Source of the DNA: Microscilla marina ATCC 23134
GTDB lineage: Bacteria; Bacteroidota; Bacteroidia; Cytophagales; Microscillaceae
Direction of reading: 5' to 3'
Length of the DNA: 64,000 nt
Assembly: GCF_000169175.1 (NCBI RefSeq)
Contig: NZ_AAWS01000012.1
Location: 173,171 to 237,170 of the forward strand
In this document: piece after piece, positions 1-7,731 of the stretch
Numbering within the stretch: the first letter of the stretch is position 1
Layout of the letters: each line of letters begins with the position of its first letter
Program-made: the position numbers and the translations under genes
The notes under the pieces: model-generated
Seen by the model: only the letters and a program-made list of their open reading frames with translations
Told to the model about the DNA's origin: nothing
Databases searched by the model: none

Positions 1-1165
1 CTTTGGCCTTAAACAACTTAAGCGCTACCAATAGAGTAACAAGCCCCATAGATACCCCAAAAATGGTAGTAAAAAGTAAAGTGTTGTTGCGCTTACGCTG
101 ATGAGTGATTGTTTTTTGCTGTTGGTTTTGTTGTTGTTTCAATACCCTGTTTTCCCGTTCTCTTTTTTCAAAATTATACCTGGTTTGTAGTTCTGCCAGT
201 CGTTTACTGTTCTCGGTACTAAACACAGAGTCTTTGAGTTGAGTAAGCTTGTGGTACACTTTGATAGCTTCTTTGTACTTCCCTTGTTTTTCCAGTAGTT
301 GCCCTTGATTGTCATAATAATTGGCTTGTAGTGTATGAGAGTTGATTTGTGGCAAAAGCGTCATCACCTCATCTAAGTAGGTTTGGGCTTGCTCAAGTTG
401 ATAAAGCTCAGTATAAGCCCTACCCAGGTTGTTCAACACATTGATTACCTCGTATTTGTTGTCTAACTGTCGATTCAGCTTGAGCGCTTGCAAAGTATAA
501 CTGATGCTTTTGGCGTAAGCCCCCAGGTCAAAATAAATTTGCCCAATATTGTTTAGGTTCAACGCCTGATTTTTCAAATCATTGATTTGTTGGTTGAGTT
601 CAAGCGATTGAGTATAATAATCCAGTGCCTTTGATTTCTGGTCTAAGTGACGATACACAATGCCAATGTTGTTGTATACCCTTGCCAACTGTGCCTGACT
701 CCCCTTTTGTTTGACTTTAGGCAATGCTTGCATGTAGTAGTGCAACGCTTGTTGGTATTGTTTCAAATGTTGATAAGTGAGTGCAATGTTATTGAGGTTT
801 TTACCTTGTTCAAGGGTGTTTTGAGCCTTTTCGTTGATCTCTAATGCAGTAAAATAATGCAAGAGTGCCTCGTCGTACACCCCTTTGTAGTAATAAATAG
901 TACCTAACTGATTGGCTAGTTTGCTTTGCCCTTGAGTATATTTGAGCCTGCGGGCGAGCCTATAGCCCTCTTGAGCAAGTTGCAATGCCTTGTTGGGGTT
1001 GTTCACAGTAAGCGAGCGCGTGATTTTTAATAGCAGGTGTACACGTTGCGTGTCTTGTGGGGTTTGTGCAAGTTGTTGTTCCCAATGCGTTGTTTGCCTG
1101 TGGTTGGTTTGTGCCAACAACAGCAAAGGTGTAATAAACAATATGGCTGACAACAATCTTTTCAT
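1..1165 (-). CDS. TPR-containing membrane signalling protein, C-terminus off the window
   Basis: The reverse strand is open from an ATG at 1165 to the window edge (about 388 codons, no stop). It begins with a short signal peptide ending LLLAQ-like, followed by about six tetratricopeptide units of roughly 40 residues that carry the usual NNIGxIY and ALxYY patterns. A Q/K/R-rich coiled coil and one transmembrane helix (about residues 362-382) come last before the edge. In Bacteroidota this arrangement (signal peptide, TPRs, coiled coil, TM) normally continues into a histidine kinase, SpoIIE phosphatase or LuxR-type HTH output domain, but that part is outside the window, so the output type is unknown. 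The periplasmic TPRs probably mediate protein contacts. Confidence 0.85.
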   Translation of the reverse strand, partial: MKRLLSAILFITPLLLLAQTNHRQTTHWEQQLAQTPQDTQRVHLLLKITRSLTVNNPNKALQLAQEGYRLARRLKYTQGQSKLANQLGTIYYYKGVYDEALLHYFTALEINEKAQNTLEQGKNLNNIALTYQHLKQYQQALHYYMQALPKVKQKGSQAQLARVYNNIGIVYRHLDQKSKALDYYTQSLELNQQINDLKNQALNLNNIGQIYFDLGAYAKSISYTLQALKLNRQLDNKYEVINVLNNLGRAYTELYQLEQAQTYLDEVMTLLPQINSHTLQANYYDNQGQLLEKQGKYKEAIKVYHKLTQLKDSVFSTENSKRLAELQTRYNFEKRERENRVLKQQQNQQQKTITHQRKRNNTLLFTTIFGVSMGLVTLLVALKLFKAK

Positions 1166-1327
1166 AGATGTGGTGGCTAGGAGCTATAGCGAACAAAAGT
1201 GTCCAACTCAGGGAGCCAAACGGCGATTTTGCAACTCATAAAAAAAGTTGAGAGGACTTCAAACATTAAATATCAGGTTGTATATACCAATTTTAAACAT
1301 TTTTGGCAAAATATGACTTATAAATTT

Positions 1328-1819
1328 ATGAAAAAAATAATCCCCAAACCTGGACAAGAATCTGTATGGGACTACCCACGTCCTCCAAAACTGGAAAGTA
1401 CCAACAAAACCCTGCGGGTAATTTGTGATGATATAATCATTGCGCAAACCAACCGGGGAATGCGTATTTTAGAAACCAGTCATCCGCCTACGTATTATTT
1501 CCCACCCGAAGACGTAAATCTTGAATACTTGGAACTGGTAGAGAACAAAACTTCTTTTTGTGAATATAAAGGAGCAGCCAGTTATTATAATCTTCGGGTA
1601 GAAGATCGCGTAGTGCAAAATGTTGCCTGGTTTTATGCCAATCCATCGCCTAAGTATCAGGCTTTGCAAAACCACCTTTGTTTTTATGCCTCCAAGGTAG
1701 ACGCCTGCTATGTAAACGATGAGTTGGTACAAGCCCAGGAAGGCGATTTTTATGGGGGATGGATCACCTCTCAAATTGTAGGGCCTTTCAAAGGGGGTGC
1801 CAATACCTGGGGGTGGTAA
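1328..1819 (+). CDS. DUF427 domain protein
   Basis: This 163-residue protein starts MKKIIPKPGQESVWDYPRPP, which is the typical opening of DUF427 proteins. The open frame extends upstream to 1199, but the ATG at 1328 matches the family start and is preferred. Conserved features include ILETSHPPTYYFPPEDV, an ESK-like SFCEYKGAASYY segment, and the C-terminal GWITSQIVGPFKGGANTWGW. DUF427 is a small beta-rich cytoplasmic family of unknown biochemical role that is widespread in bacteria and fungi. The protein is complete. It stands alone, with the divergent TPR gene upstream and trmD 82 bases downstream. Confidence 0.88.
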   Translation: MKKIIPKPGQESVWDYPRPPKLESTNKTLRVICDDIIIAQTNRGMRILETSHPPTYYFPPEDVNLEYLELVENKTSFCEYKGAASYYNLRVEDRVVQNVAWFYANPSPKYQALQNHLCFYASKVDACYVNDELVQAQEGDFYGGWITSQIVGPFKGGANTWGW

Positions 1820-1901
1820 CAGAACAAGCATATTCACTGAGTCATCAAAACACCAAAGCATTTGTTATATTTGTGACTTGTTTTAAATACAACTCATTCC
1901 C

Positions 1902-2624
1902 ATGCATATAGATATAATTACTTGTTTGCCCCGCTTGTTAGACAGCCCCTTTAGTCACTCTATTATGAAAAGAGCACAAGAAAAAGGACTTGCCACTATA
2001 GAAGTACACGACCTGCGTGACTACAGTACACTTAACCAGCGCCAAACCGATGACTATGCTTTTGGCGGGGGTGCTGGAATGGTAATGATGATAGAACCCA
2101 TTGACCAGTGCATCAGCCATTTGCAAAGCAAACGTACTTACGACGAAATTATCTATATGACGCCTGATGGTGAGCCTTTCAATCAAAAAATGGCCAACCA
2201 ACTTTCTTTGAGCCAAAACTTTATCATATTATGCGGGCATTATAAAGGAATCGACGAACGGGTCAGGGAATATTTCATTACTAAAGAAATAAGTTTAGGT
2301 GACTATGTAATCTCAGGAGGAGAACTTGCCGCAGCAGTGGTGACTGACGCCTTGGTGCGGCTGGTACCAGGGGTACTCAACGATGAAACTTCTGCATTGA
2401 CTGATTCTTTTCAAGACAATTTACTTGCCCCCCCTGTATATACCCGTCCCGAAGAGTACAAAGGAATGAAAGTGCCAGAGATATTGATGACCGGACACCA
2501 TGCCAATATTGAAGAGTGGCGTTTGCAAAAAGCCATAGAACGCACCCAACAACGTCGCCCTGATATACTCAAGGACAGTGGTTGGCTTAAAAAACAATCA
2601 GATAGAAGCAACAAGCGCCAATAA
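1902..2624 (+). CDS. trmD: tRNA (guanine(37)-N1)-methyltransferase TrmD
   Basis: TrmD methylates N1 of G37 in tRNAs reading CNN codons, using S-adenosylmethionine, to prevent +1 frameshifting. The 240-residue protein has the family signatures: [14 protein letters not shown] near residue 54, [12 protein letters not shown] near 110, and the trefoil-knot SAM site [13 protein letters not shown] near 132. The C-terminal part contains [20 protein letters not shown]. Length is normal. A Bacteroidota-type -7 element (TATATTTG, 1866-1873) lies 29 bases upstream of the ATG, although no good -33 TTG was found at the expected spacing. In many bacteria trmD follows rpsP and rimM; here it is separated from them. 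Confidence 0.97.
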   Translation: MHIDIITCLPRLLDSPFSHSIMKRAQEKGLATIEVHDLRDYSTLNQRQTDDYAFGGGAGMVMMIEPIDQCISHLQSKRTYDEIIYMTPDGEPFNQKMANQLSLSQNFIILCGHYKGIDERVREYFITKEISLGDYVISGGELAAAVVTDALVRLVPGVLNDETSALTDSFQDNLLAPPVYTRPEEYKGMKVPEILMTGHHANIEEWRLQKAIERTQQRRPDILKDSGWLKKQSDRSNKRQ

Positions 2625-2774
2625 ACAGGCAAAAGAGGAGAGGGGAGGTTTATTGGCATAAACGCTCCTTGTGAATTTATAAACTGGTCAGTGTTTTTGT
2701 CAATTGATATTCATAAACTTTGTGGCAGGGTTTAGTAGTCATTTAATCTAATCAATTATAGCATAGTATATTTG

Positions 2775-2942
2775 CATTTAGTGATCTTTCATAAATAATT
2801 TGAGCCATTAAAGTGTATCTATTGCCCTCATTCTTCTCAAAAAAAAAGTTTCATAGCTTTGGCTATGCACCGTTTTTTTTGAATCGTCTGAGAACAATAT
2901 ATTTTCTTGAATTGGCACAGCTTATTTTTTCCAAATCACTTA
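2775..2942. repeat. 168-bp palindromic dispersed repeat, copy 1
   Basis: This stretch matches 49359-49526 over its full 168 bases with only three substitutions and no indels. Each copy is itself almost one long imperfect palindrome: the ends read TTAGTGATCT and, reverse-complemented, TAAGTGATCT. The arms stay paired inward through the AAATA, GCCA, TATTG and TCAAAAAAAA blocks. The centre holds a second small hairpin, CATAGC-TTTG-GCTATG. No ORF is present. The form fits a MITE or a hairpin-RNA element; it lies in the gap between trmD and the siaC-like gene. Confidence 0.9.
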
Positions 2943-2956
2943 AAAATAAACTTTTG

Positions 2957-3331
2957 TTATACAGGTAAAACGTGAATAGGTAAATTGTTGAAAGTTTCGG
3001 CAAGCTCTATGCCTTCTTCTTTGGTATCAGTGTCAAAATAAAACCACTTTACCATTACCTTGCCTTTATGACTAGTGTGGTAGTCTTGAAGGCATTCAAG
3101 GATTTGGTCTATTCTGCGACGAGCACTTGAATTTAAGTGACTAAGCTTGAGATTTACAGTTATTTTGCGTCCTTTTTTTCTCAGGTAGCCATCTAACCAG
3201 TCGTATACTGGTTTAAAAAAGGCAACATCATACTCTTGATAATACTCCCCGTCGAGCGTCAACTCTCCGGTTTGGTCGTTGAAATACACCGTAGGCGAGC
3301 AGGCATATCCTTTGATTGATAAATCATTCAT
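2957..3331 (-). CDS. SiaC-family regulatory phosphoprotein (DUF1987)
   Basis: This is a 124-residue protein beginning MNDLSIKGYACSPTVYFN. The frame is open seven codons further upstream, but the ATG at 3331 fits the family. It has the DUF1987 pattern: an N-terminal beta pair (YFNDQTGELTLDGEYYQE), the FFKPVYDWLDGYL helix, and KLSHLNSSARRR. This last segment aligns with the phosphorylation-site strand of SiaC, where the usual NTSS is NSS, so a Ser replaces the modified Thr. In the known system SiaC is phosphorylated by the SiaB kinase and dephosphorylated by the SiaA PP2C phosphatase. A SiaB-like gene lies about 31 kb away at 34838-35404. Here the gene stands alone between two dispersed repeats. 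Confidence 0.8.
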   Translation of the reverse strand: MNDLSIKGYACSPTVYFNDQTGELTLDGEYYQEYDVAFFKPVYDWLDGYLRKKGRKITVNLKLSHLNSSARRRIDQILECLQDYHTSHKGKVMVKWFYFDTDTKEEGIELAETFNNLPIHVLPV

Positions 3332-3416
3332 GTTGGTTTTATTAGGTTGCAATAGGGCTGGCGTTGCCCCTGGGTTTACTCAATATTATGTTTCTTAGTA
3401 ATTGATACTTGTCTAA

Positions 3417-3648
3417 GGAACATGTTCAAAATAAGTGTCGAGATTGAGGGCGTATACTCGAGGCTGGCTGAGGCACTTTTTGCAGTCGTAGCCATAGCTA
3501 CGGCGAAAACCGATGGCTGCAGCCCTGCTGCGCCGAGCTCTGCCAAAGGCTAAAAGTAACGAAAGTCAGTAAAGAGGATATGTTCTAAACCAGACAGTTA
3601 TTGTTGAGGGCTATGCCCGAAATCCCGTTTACGGGGCGATCACGTTCC
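3417..3648. repeat. GGAAC-terminus MITE-like element, copy A
   Basis: The element begins GGAACATGTTC and ends GATCACGTTCC, giving 11-bp inverted termini with two mismatches. It is flanked on both sides by TAA (3414-3416 and 3649-3651). It matches 58257-58491 almost throughout. It matches 10532-10800 at both ends, but the internal 100 or so bases differ. Inside are CGTAGC-CAT-AGCTACG-type hairpins and a degenerate form of the perfect inverted repeat seen in copy C. Short ORFs that open at the internal ATG are not conserved and are not considered genes. Confidence 0.88.
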
Positions 3649-3684
3649 TAAAAGAAATAGTAACTCAGGAGGCGCGAAGTAATG

Positions 3685-4167
3685 CTATATAAATGTTGCT
3701 ACCACTTCCATGAGTTTTTCAAGCCCTTGTTGGTCTACCTCACTAAAGTCATTGACCTGGTCGCTGTCTACATCCAAGACCATTTTAACTTCACCATTTT
3801 GCATGACTGGTACTACAATTTCTGATCTTGAATTTGAACTGCAGGCAATGTGGCCAGGAAACTTTTCGACATCTTCTACAATGACCGTTTGTTTACGGGT
3901 ATAACTTGCGCCACAAACTCCTTTATCAAAGTGAATACGTGTACACGCTATAGGACCTTGAAAGGGACCCAAAACCAGTTGGTTTTCTTTGACGAAGTAA
4001 AATCCTACCCAAAAAAAACCAAAAGTTTGCTTTAGAGCCGCCACTGTATTCGATAAATTGGCAATCAAATCTGATTCTCCTGAGGTCAAAGCTTTTACCT
4101 GAGGAATCAGGCTTTTGTAAAGTTCAGCCCTGTCTTGGGTAGTAGGAATAATGAGTGTTTCTGCCAT
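3685..4167 (-). CDS. msrC: Free methionine-(R)-sulfoxide reductase (GAF domain)
   Basis: The 160-residue protein is a single GAF domain. It has the three catalytic and resolving cysteines of fRMsr enzymes: C75 in IACTRI, C85 in KGVCGASY and C109 in HIACSSNSRSEIVVP. Their 10- and 24-residue spacing equals that of the E. coli enzyme. It reduces free L-methionine-(R)-S-oxide in the cytoplasm, with electrons from the thioredoxin system, as part of oxidative-damage repair. The length is normal and the start ATG at 4167 gives the usual N-terminal helix. It is monocistronic and divergent from the tetR gene. Confidence 0.92.
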   Translation of the reverse strand: MAETLIIPTTQDRAELYKSLIPQVKALTSGESDLIANLSNTVAALKQTFGFFWVGFYFVKENQLVLGPFQGPIACTRIHFDKGVCGASYTRKQTVIVEDVEKFPGHIACSSNSRSEIVVPVMQNGEVKMVLDVDSDQVNDFSEVDQQGLEKLMEVVATFI

Positions 4168-4559
4168 AATTTGTATGGTGAGGTGTAATTGTACAAAATT
4201 AAGAATAAAATAATTAAGAAAGTAGTGGCCTTTTGTAAATATTTTGTTTCTATATTTGAAATAATATTCGTTAAAACAGCTTTCAAAGCAATAATACTAC
4301 TAAGAACCAAACACTTACAACAGCAATAAAAAATAATGATTGTAGTGTTTTTTATGTAAACCTCCATTTGTTGAATTTCTTCCACGCCGGAAGCCTCAAT
4401 TTTGACCAATATATTACAATAGGCATCGACAGACAAACAAGTTCAAACAATCTTTTGTTATTTTTGCGGTTCAATTGAAACTTTTATTCAGTTTTTAAGT
4501 TAACTAGAATGACTGGTCTAATTGACGTGAGTTGAGTAGCACAGTAAAAGAAAAAAACA
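4168..4559. other. Divergent intergenic region between msrC and tetR
   Basis: This is an AT-rich divergent promoter region of 392 bases. A reverse-strand open frame (4107-4436) crosses it but overlaps the msrC start and has no family-like sequence. Apart from the operator candidate at 4502-4523, nothing else is recognised. Confidence 0.5.
4502..4523. promoter_or_regulatory. Candidate TetR operator (autoregulation)
   Basis: The segment contains GACTGGTCTAATT and partial left-hand symmetry (AACTAGA). The block GACTGGTCTA recurs exactly in front of the neighbouring SDR gene at 5201-5210. It sits about 40 bases before the tetR ATG, where a repressor of the TetR family would be expected to bind its own promoter. 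The assignment rests on the shared block and its position. Confidence 0.55.
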
Positions 4560-5147
4560 ATGAATATAAAGCACGATAAACAGGCAATACTGAAAAAAGG
4601 TGAAAATATTTTAAGACGACAAGGGTACCACAATACAGGCATTAACCAAATACTCAAAGAGTGTAATATACCCAAAGGCTCGTTTTATAATTTTTTTACC
4701 AGCAAAGAAGCTTTTGGCCAGGAGGTTTTACAATACTATAGTAATAACAATTATGAGTTGGTCAAAGGTTTTTTGCAGGGTGCTGATAAATCGCCCTTGC
4801 AAAGGCTGAAAAACCTATATACCGGGTTGACCGAATTTAACAAAAACGAAGCATATAAATGTGGTTGCCTTGCCAATAACCTGGTACTGGAAATGGCAGG
4901 ATTGAATGAGCGTTTTAGAAAATTGCTCAATGCCGAATATGCCAAGGTATTGGCACTGATTGCTGGCTGTATAAGCGAAGCGCAGCAACAACAACAGGTA
5001 AGAAACGACTACCCAGCCGAAGCATTGGCTGAATATATTCACAGTCATTTTGTGGGTGTCTTGTCGAGGCTCAAGGCCACCCAAACCGACCAACCTTTTG
5101 AGTTGTTTTATAAAATGACTTTTGAGTATTTGACTCAAAACAAATAA
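4560..5147 (+). CDS. TetR/AcrR-family transcriptional regulator
   Basis: This 195-residue protein has an N-terminal TetR HTH: ILKKGENILRRQGYHNTGIN, then QILKECNIPKGSFYNFFTSKEAF at about residues 30-52, with the recognition helix followed by the YxxFxSKE hinge. The C-terminal ligand/dimer half contains the CGCLANNLVLEMA motif typical of YxaF/AcrR-like members. It very likely represses itself and the SDR gene 127 bases downstream, because a shared GACTGGTCTA palindrome precedes both genes. A reactive electrophile or quinone ligand is common for this subgroup with SDR partners, but the ligand here cannot be read from sequence. Confidence 0.93.
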   Translation: MNIKHDKQAILKKGENILRRQGYHNTGINQILKECNIPKGSFYNFFTSKEAFGQEVLQYYSNNNYELVKGFLQGADKSPLQRLKNLYTGLTEFNKNEAYKCGCLANNLVLEMAGLNERFRKLLNAEYAKVLALIAGCISEAQQQQQVRNDYPAEALAEYIHSHFVGVLSRLKATQTDQPFELFYKMTFEYLTQNK

Positions 5148-5192
5148 TGAGTACTAACTTTCTGTTAATCAGGGAGTTGTTTTTTTGAATTT

Positions 5193-5214
5193 AAATAGAC
5201 AGACTGGTCTATTT
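5193..5214. promoter_or_regulatory. Candidate TetR operator before the SDR gene
   Basis: The 22 bases AAATAGACAGA/CTGGTCTATTT form an inverted repeat matching at 9 of 11 positions. The right half repeats the GACTGGTCTA found before tetR. It lies about 60 bases upstream of the SDR start codon, overlapping where the promoter should be (a TTTG at 5184-5187 could be the -33 element). This suggests repression of the SDR gene by the adjacent TetR protein. Confidence 0.6.
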
Positions 5215-5274
5215 AAAATGTTAAATATTTAGAACTCACCACTTGAGTTCGTTACACCAATAACAAACAAAACA

Positions 5275-6036
5275 ATGAGTAAATTAGAAGGAAAAGTAGC
5301 CATCATTACTGGAGCAACCAGTGGAATGGGTTTAGCCACAGCAAAACTATTTTTGGCAGAAGGAGCCAAGGTAGTAGTGACTGGACGCAGTGACGAAAAA
5401 TTAAAAGCTACGAATGAGGAGTTGGCAAAAATACACGCAAATCATTTTTTAACCATCAAAGCAGATGCCGCTGATGTAACATCCAACAAAAAAGTATTCG
5501 AAGCTGCTCAAGACAAATTTGGCAAAGTAGATATTTTGTTTGCCAATGCTGGAGTAGGGCGTTTTATGCCTTTAAGCGACGTGACCGAAGCAATGTACGA
5601 TGAGGTAATGAACACCAACCTCAAAGGGCCTTTCTTTTTGGTACAAGCAGGTTTGCCTTATTTCAACGAAGGGGCAAGTATTATTTTGAATACGTCGGTG
5701 TCTAACCAAATGGGGATGCCCGGAGCCAGTGCTTATGCGGCGAGTAAGGCTGGTTTGCGTTTGTTGGCCAGGGTATTTGCGGCAGAACTTTCGGCACACA
5801 AGATCAGGGTAAATGCCATTAGCCCTGGACCCATTGACACACCTATTTGGGGAAAAACTGGTTTGCCTGAAGAGGCAGTCCAGGAAATGGGAGCAGGCAT
5901 TGCCAGCCAGGTAGCATTGGGGCGTTTTGGCACCTCCGAAGAAATCGCAAAATCGGTCTTGTTCCTTGCCTCACAAGATGCTTCGTTTGTAACTGGCATT
6001 GAGCTAGAGGTAGATGGCGGAATGAGCCAGGTATAG
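5275..6036 (+). CDS. SDR-family NAD(P)-dependent oxidoreductase
   Basis: A classical short-chain dehydrogenase of 253 residues. The cofactor motif TGATSGMG is at 12-19, the NAG motif at 91-93, N115, catalytic S141, Y154 and K158 (YAASK). The C-terminal PGPIDTPIW and SFVTGIELEVDGGM segments are typical of the 3-oxoacyl-ACP reductase or glucose-dehydrogenase-like classical SDRs. An Arg at the end of the second strand (TGRSD) favours NADPH. The substrate is not identifiable. Regulation by the upstream TetR protein is likely because both genes share an operator-like palindrome. Confidence 0.93.
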   Translation: MSKLEGKVAIITGATSGMGLATAKLFLAEGAKVVVTGRSDEKLKATNEELAKIHANHFLTIKADAADVTSNKKVFEAAQDKFGKVDILFANAGVGRFMPLSDVTEAMYDEVMNTNLKGPFFLVQAGLPYFNEGASIILNTSVSNQMGMPGASAYAASKAGLRLLARVFAAELSAHKIRVNAISPGPIDTPIWGKTGLPEEAVQEMGAGIASQVALGRFGTSEEIAKSVLFLASQDASFVTGIELEVDGGMSQV

Positions 6037-6194
6037 GGTCGTTGAACGAGCGTCAGGGCATTCTTAGTAAGTATACTGGAGACTAAATTACTTATACATT
6101 AGCTCGCTGAGCCCTGAAGATAAGTTTGGAGTTGTAAACCGAACTTGTCTTTGGGGTTCAGTCTTTTCGGCTAATTTTAAATAAGCTCTTAAAA

Positions 6195-6224
6195 CCCTCT
6201 TGTTTTTTCAAAAAACAAAGGGGG
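6195..6224. terminator. Bidirectional terminator-like hairpin
   Basis: CCCTCTTGTTTTTT pairs with AAAAAACAAAGGGGG across a very short loop, with one bulge. It lies between the convergent SDR gene and the methyltransferase gene, so it can end transcripts from both sides. The remaining bases 6037-6194 hold no recognised gene. Confidence 0.75.
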
Positions 6225-6231
6225 TGTATTG

Positions 6232-7062
6232 TTACTTTTTTGAGTCAGGGGCTGAGGTACGCGTAGCCTTGATTGAGAACAAGTGGGGTACTTTATCTCC
6301 CCAGCCTTTTACCTGCCACCATCCACTGCCAGGGGTAGTTTCCTGCATATTGGCAAAGCAATTATAAGGGTAATAAGCCCGTTCATTCAAAAAATCAATT
6401 TTTAATCCATTGTCAATCAGTGCATTGACCACCTCGCTAATACTATGTCCCCAGGTGTACTCCGTGTGTTTGAGTGGAGCAGTTTCGTCGGCATAAGTAC
6501 CCGTGATAGCTTCGTGATCGGGTTGTTGGGTGTTAAAGTAGCTATATTGTACCTGAGTAGTTTCAGGGTCAAGGGTCATTAATAAAGGGTGGGTTTCTGC
6601 GATATAAAAAAAGCCTCCGGGCTTGAGCCTTTCGGCAATGGTGCGTGCCCACAGTTGCAAGTCGGGCAGCCAGCATATTACCCCATACGAGGTATACACA
6701 ATGTCAAACTTCTGGTCTACTTTGCCTTCCAGCTCTAGTACATTGCCACAAACAAATTGTGCCGGAAGCTCAAGTTCTTCACTCAACTGTTGGGCAGTAC
6801 GTATCGCTTCCGGAGCAAAGTCTACCCCAGTAACGGTGGCTCCCAAGTGTGCCCATGACAGGGTGTCAAGCCCAAAATGGCATTGCAAATGCAAAAGTGA
6901 TTTGCCTTGTACATTGCCTACTTCAACTAGTTCTATAGCATTCAAGCTGTTTTTGGTTTGCTTGAATGTGTCTACATCATAAAAGTTTGACTTGACATGA
7001 AAAGGCGTTTTGTCATCCCACATTTGTCGGTTGGCCTCAAGGTAATCTGATTGCTTGTCCAT
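6232..7062 (-). CDS. Class I SAM-dependent methyltransferase
   Basis: The 276-residue protein has a Rossmann methyltransferase core. Motif I is LLHLQCHFGLDTLSWA at about 56-71, the acidic residue ending strand 2 is D81 in VTGVDFAPEA, motif II is FDIVYTSYGVICWL, and motif III is LKPGGFFYIAETHPLL. The Cys-His form of motif I (LQCHFGLDT) is typical of a Bacteroidota and actinobacterial group annotated only as class I methyltransferase. The C-terminal half after about residue 160 is probably the substrate-binding part; the substrate is unknown. The protein is monocistronic, complete and cytoplasmic. Confidence 0.88.
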   Translation of the reverse strand: MDKQSDYLEANRQMWDDKTPFHVKSNFYDVDTFKQTKNSLNAIELVEVGNVQGKSLLHLQCHFGLDTLSWAHLGATVTGVDFAPEAIRTAQQLSEELELPAQFVCGNVLELEGKVDQKFDIVYTSYGVICWLPDLQLWARTIAERLKPGGFFYIAETHPLLMTLDPETTQVQYSYFNTQQPDHEAITGTYADETAPLKHTEYTWGHSISEVVNALIDNGLKIDFLNERAYYPYNCFANMQETTPGSGWWQVKGWGDKVPHLFSIKATRTSAPDSKK

Positions 7063-7197
7063 TTGCCAAAAATACTATTAAATAAGCCGAAGACAAAATC
7101 AGATTTTACCTCTTTGAGTAATTTTTGGGGCAAGTGCCTCGTTTGGATTGGGCAAATGCTCCATCATCAAGCTTGACTAAACTTACTTGGGAGTAAG

Positions 7198-7281
7198 TCA
7201 GAAAATTAAACTGAGTAACACACCTGACAGTAAAATAGTGCCTATGAGCAATATTTCCAGGCTCGATAAATTTCTCTTCAT
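7198..7281 (-). CDS. Possible 27-residue single-TM peptide
   Basis: An ATG at 7281 opens a 27-codon frame reading MKRNLSSLE, then a hydrophobic run (ILLIGTILLSGVLLSLIF) and a stop. A basic N-terminus followed by one membrane helix is what a small membrane protein would look like, and it occupies an otherwise empty 356-base gap (7063-7418). No homologue is recognised, and a chance frame is quite possible. The rest of the gap is AT-rich and shows an ATGATAAATATCAT near-palindrome around 7333-7346. Confidence 0.3.
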   Translation of the reverse strand: MKRNLSSLEILLIGTILLSGVLLSLIF

Positions 7282-7418
7282 AACAAAAGTTTTGGAAAAG
7301 TTGGAAATCTTGTAAATATATTATAAAAAAGCTATGATAAATATCATTTTATATTGAAAACATTTTATTTGAATCATTGGTTTTAAAAGGCGTATATTAA
7401 CTCTGAAATCTCGCCATT

Positions 7419-7655
7419 ATGAAAAAAGGAGTGCTTATTCCCATTATTATTACTACAGTATATTTATTGATATATACGCTTACCCCTCATTTACCTATTT
7501 CGGCTAAAATCATCATTGCCTTATTTGTATTTTCTCCTTTTCTGATAATTTGGATGATATTGAGCATACTTATCAAAGGAGAACCCAGCAAAAAAAAGTT
7601 CTCTGATGGGCATTGGTATGAAGATGTAAACAAAGTTTATTCGCGAGATGCCTGA
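7419..7655 (+). CDS. Small two-TM membrane protein
   Basis: This 78-residue protein has two hydrophobic helices (about residues 5-23 and 27-50) and a charged tail KGEPSKKKFSDGHWYEDVNK. It is not assignable to a characterised family. Codon usage and the ATG directly after a clean intergenic region support it being real. It precedes the Crp/Fnr regulator by 76 bases in the same direction and could share a promoter with it. No function is proposed. Confidence 0.65.
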   Translation: MKKGVLIPIIITTVYLLIYTLTPHLPISAKIIIALFVFSPFLIIWMILSILIKGEPSKKKFSDGHWYEDVNKVYSRDA

Positions 7656-7731
7656 TTTTTTTTATGGAAAGCAACCATTTGTACTTGTCTGCTTGTATAG
7701 CTTGTACCCGATTGACAATCTATAACTACAA

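Noticed and set aside
1866..1873. TATATTTG as a definite trmD promoter
   Set aside because: It matches the Bacteroidota -7 consensus, but no convincing -33 TTG lies at the right distance, so it is mentioned only within the trmD entry.
4107..4436. 109-codon reverse frame overlapping the msrC start
   Set aside because: It overlaps the well-supported msrC in another frame and contains runs such as IIIFYCCCKC typical of AT-rich non-coding DNA.
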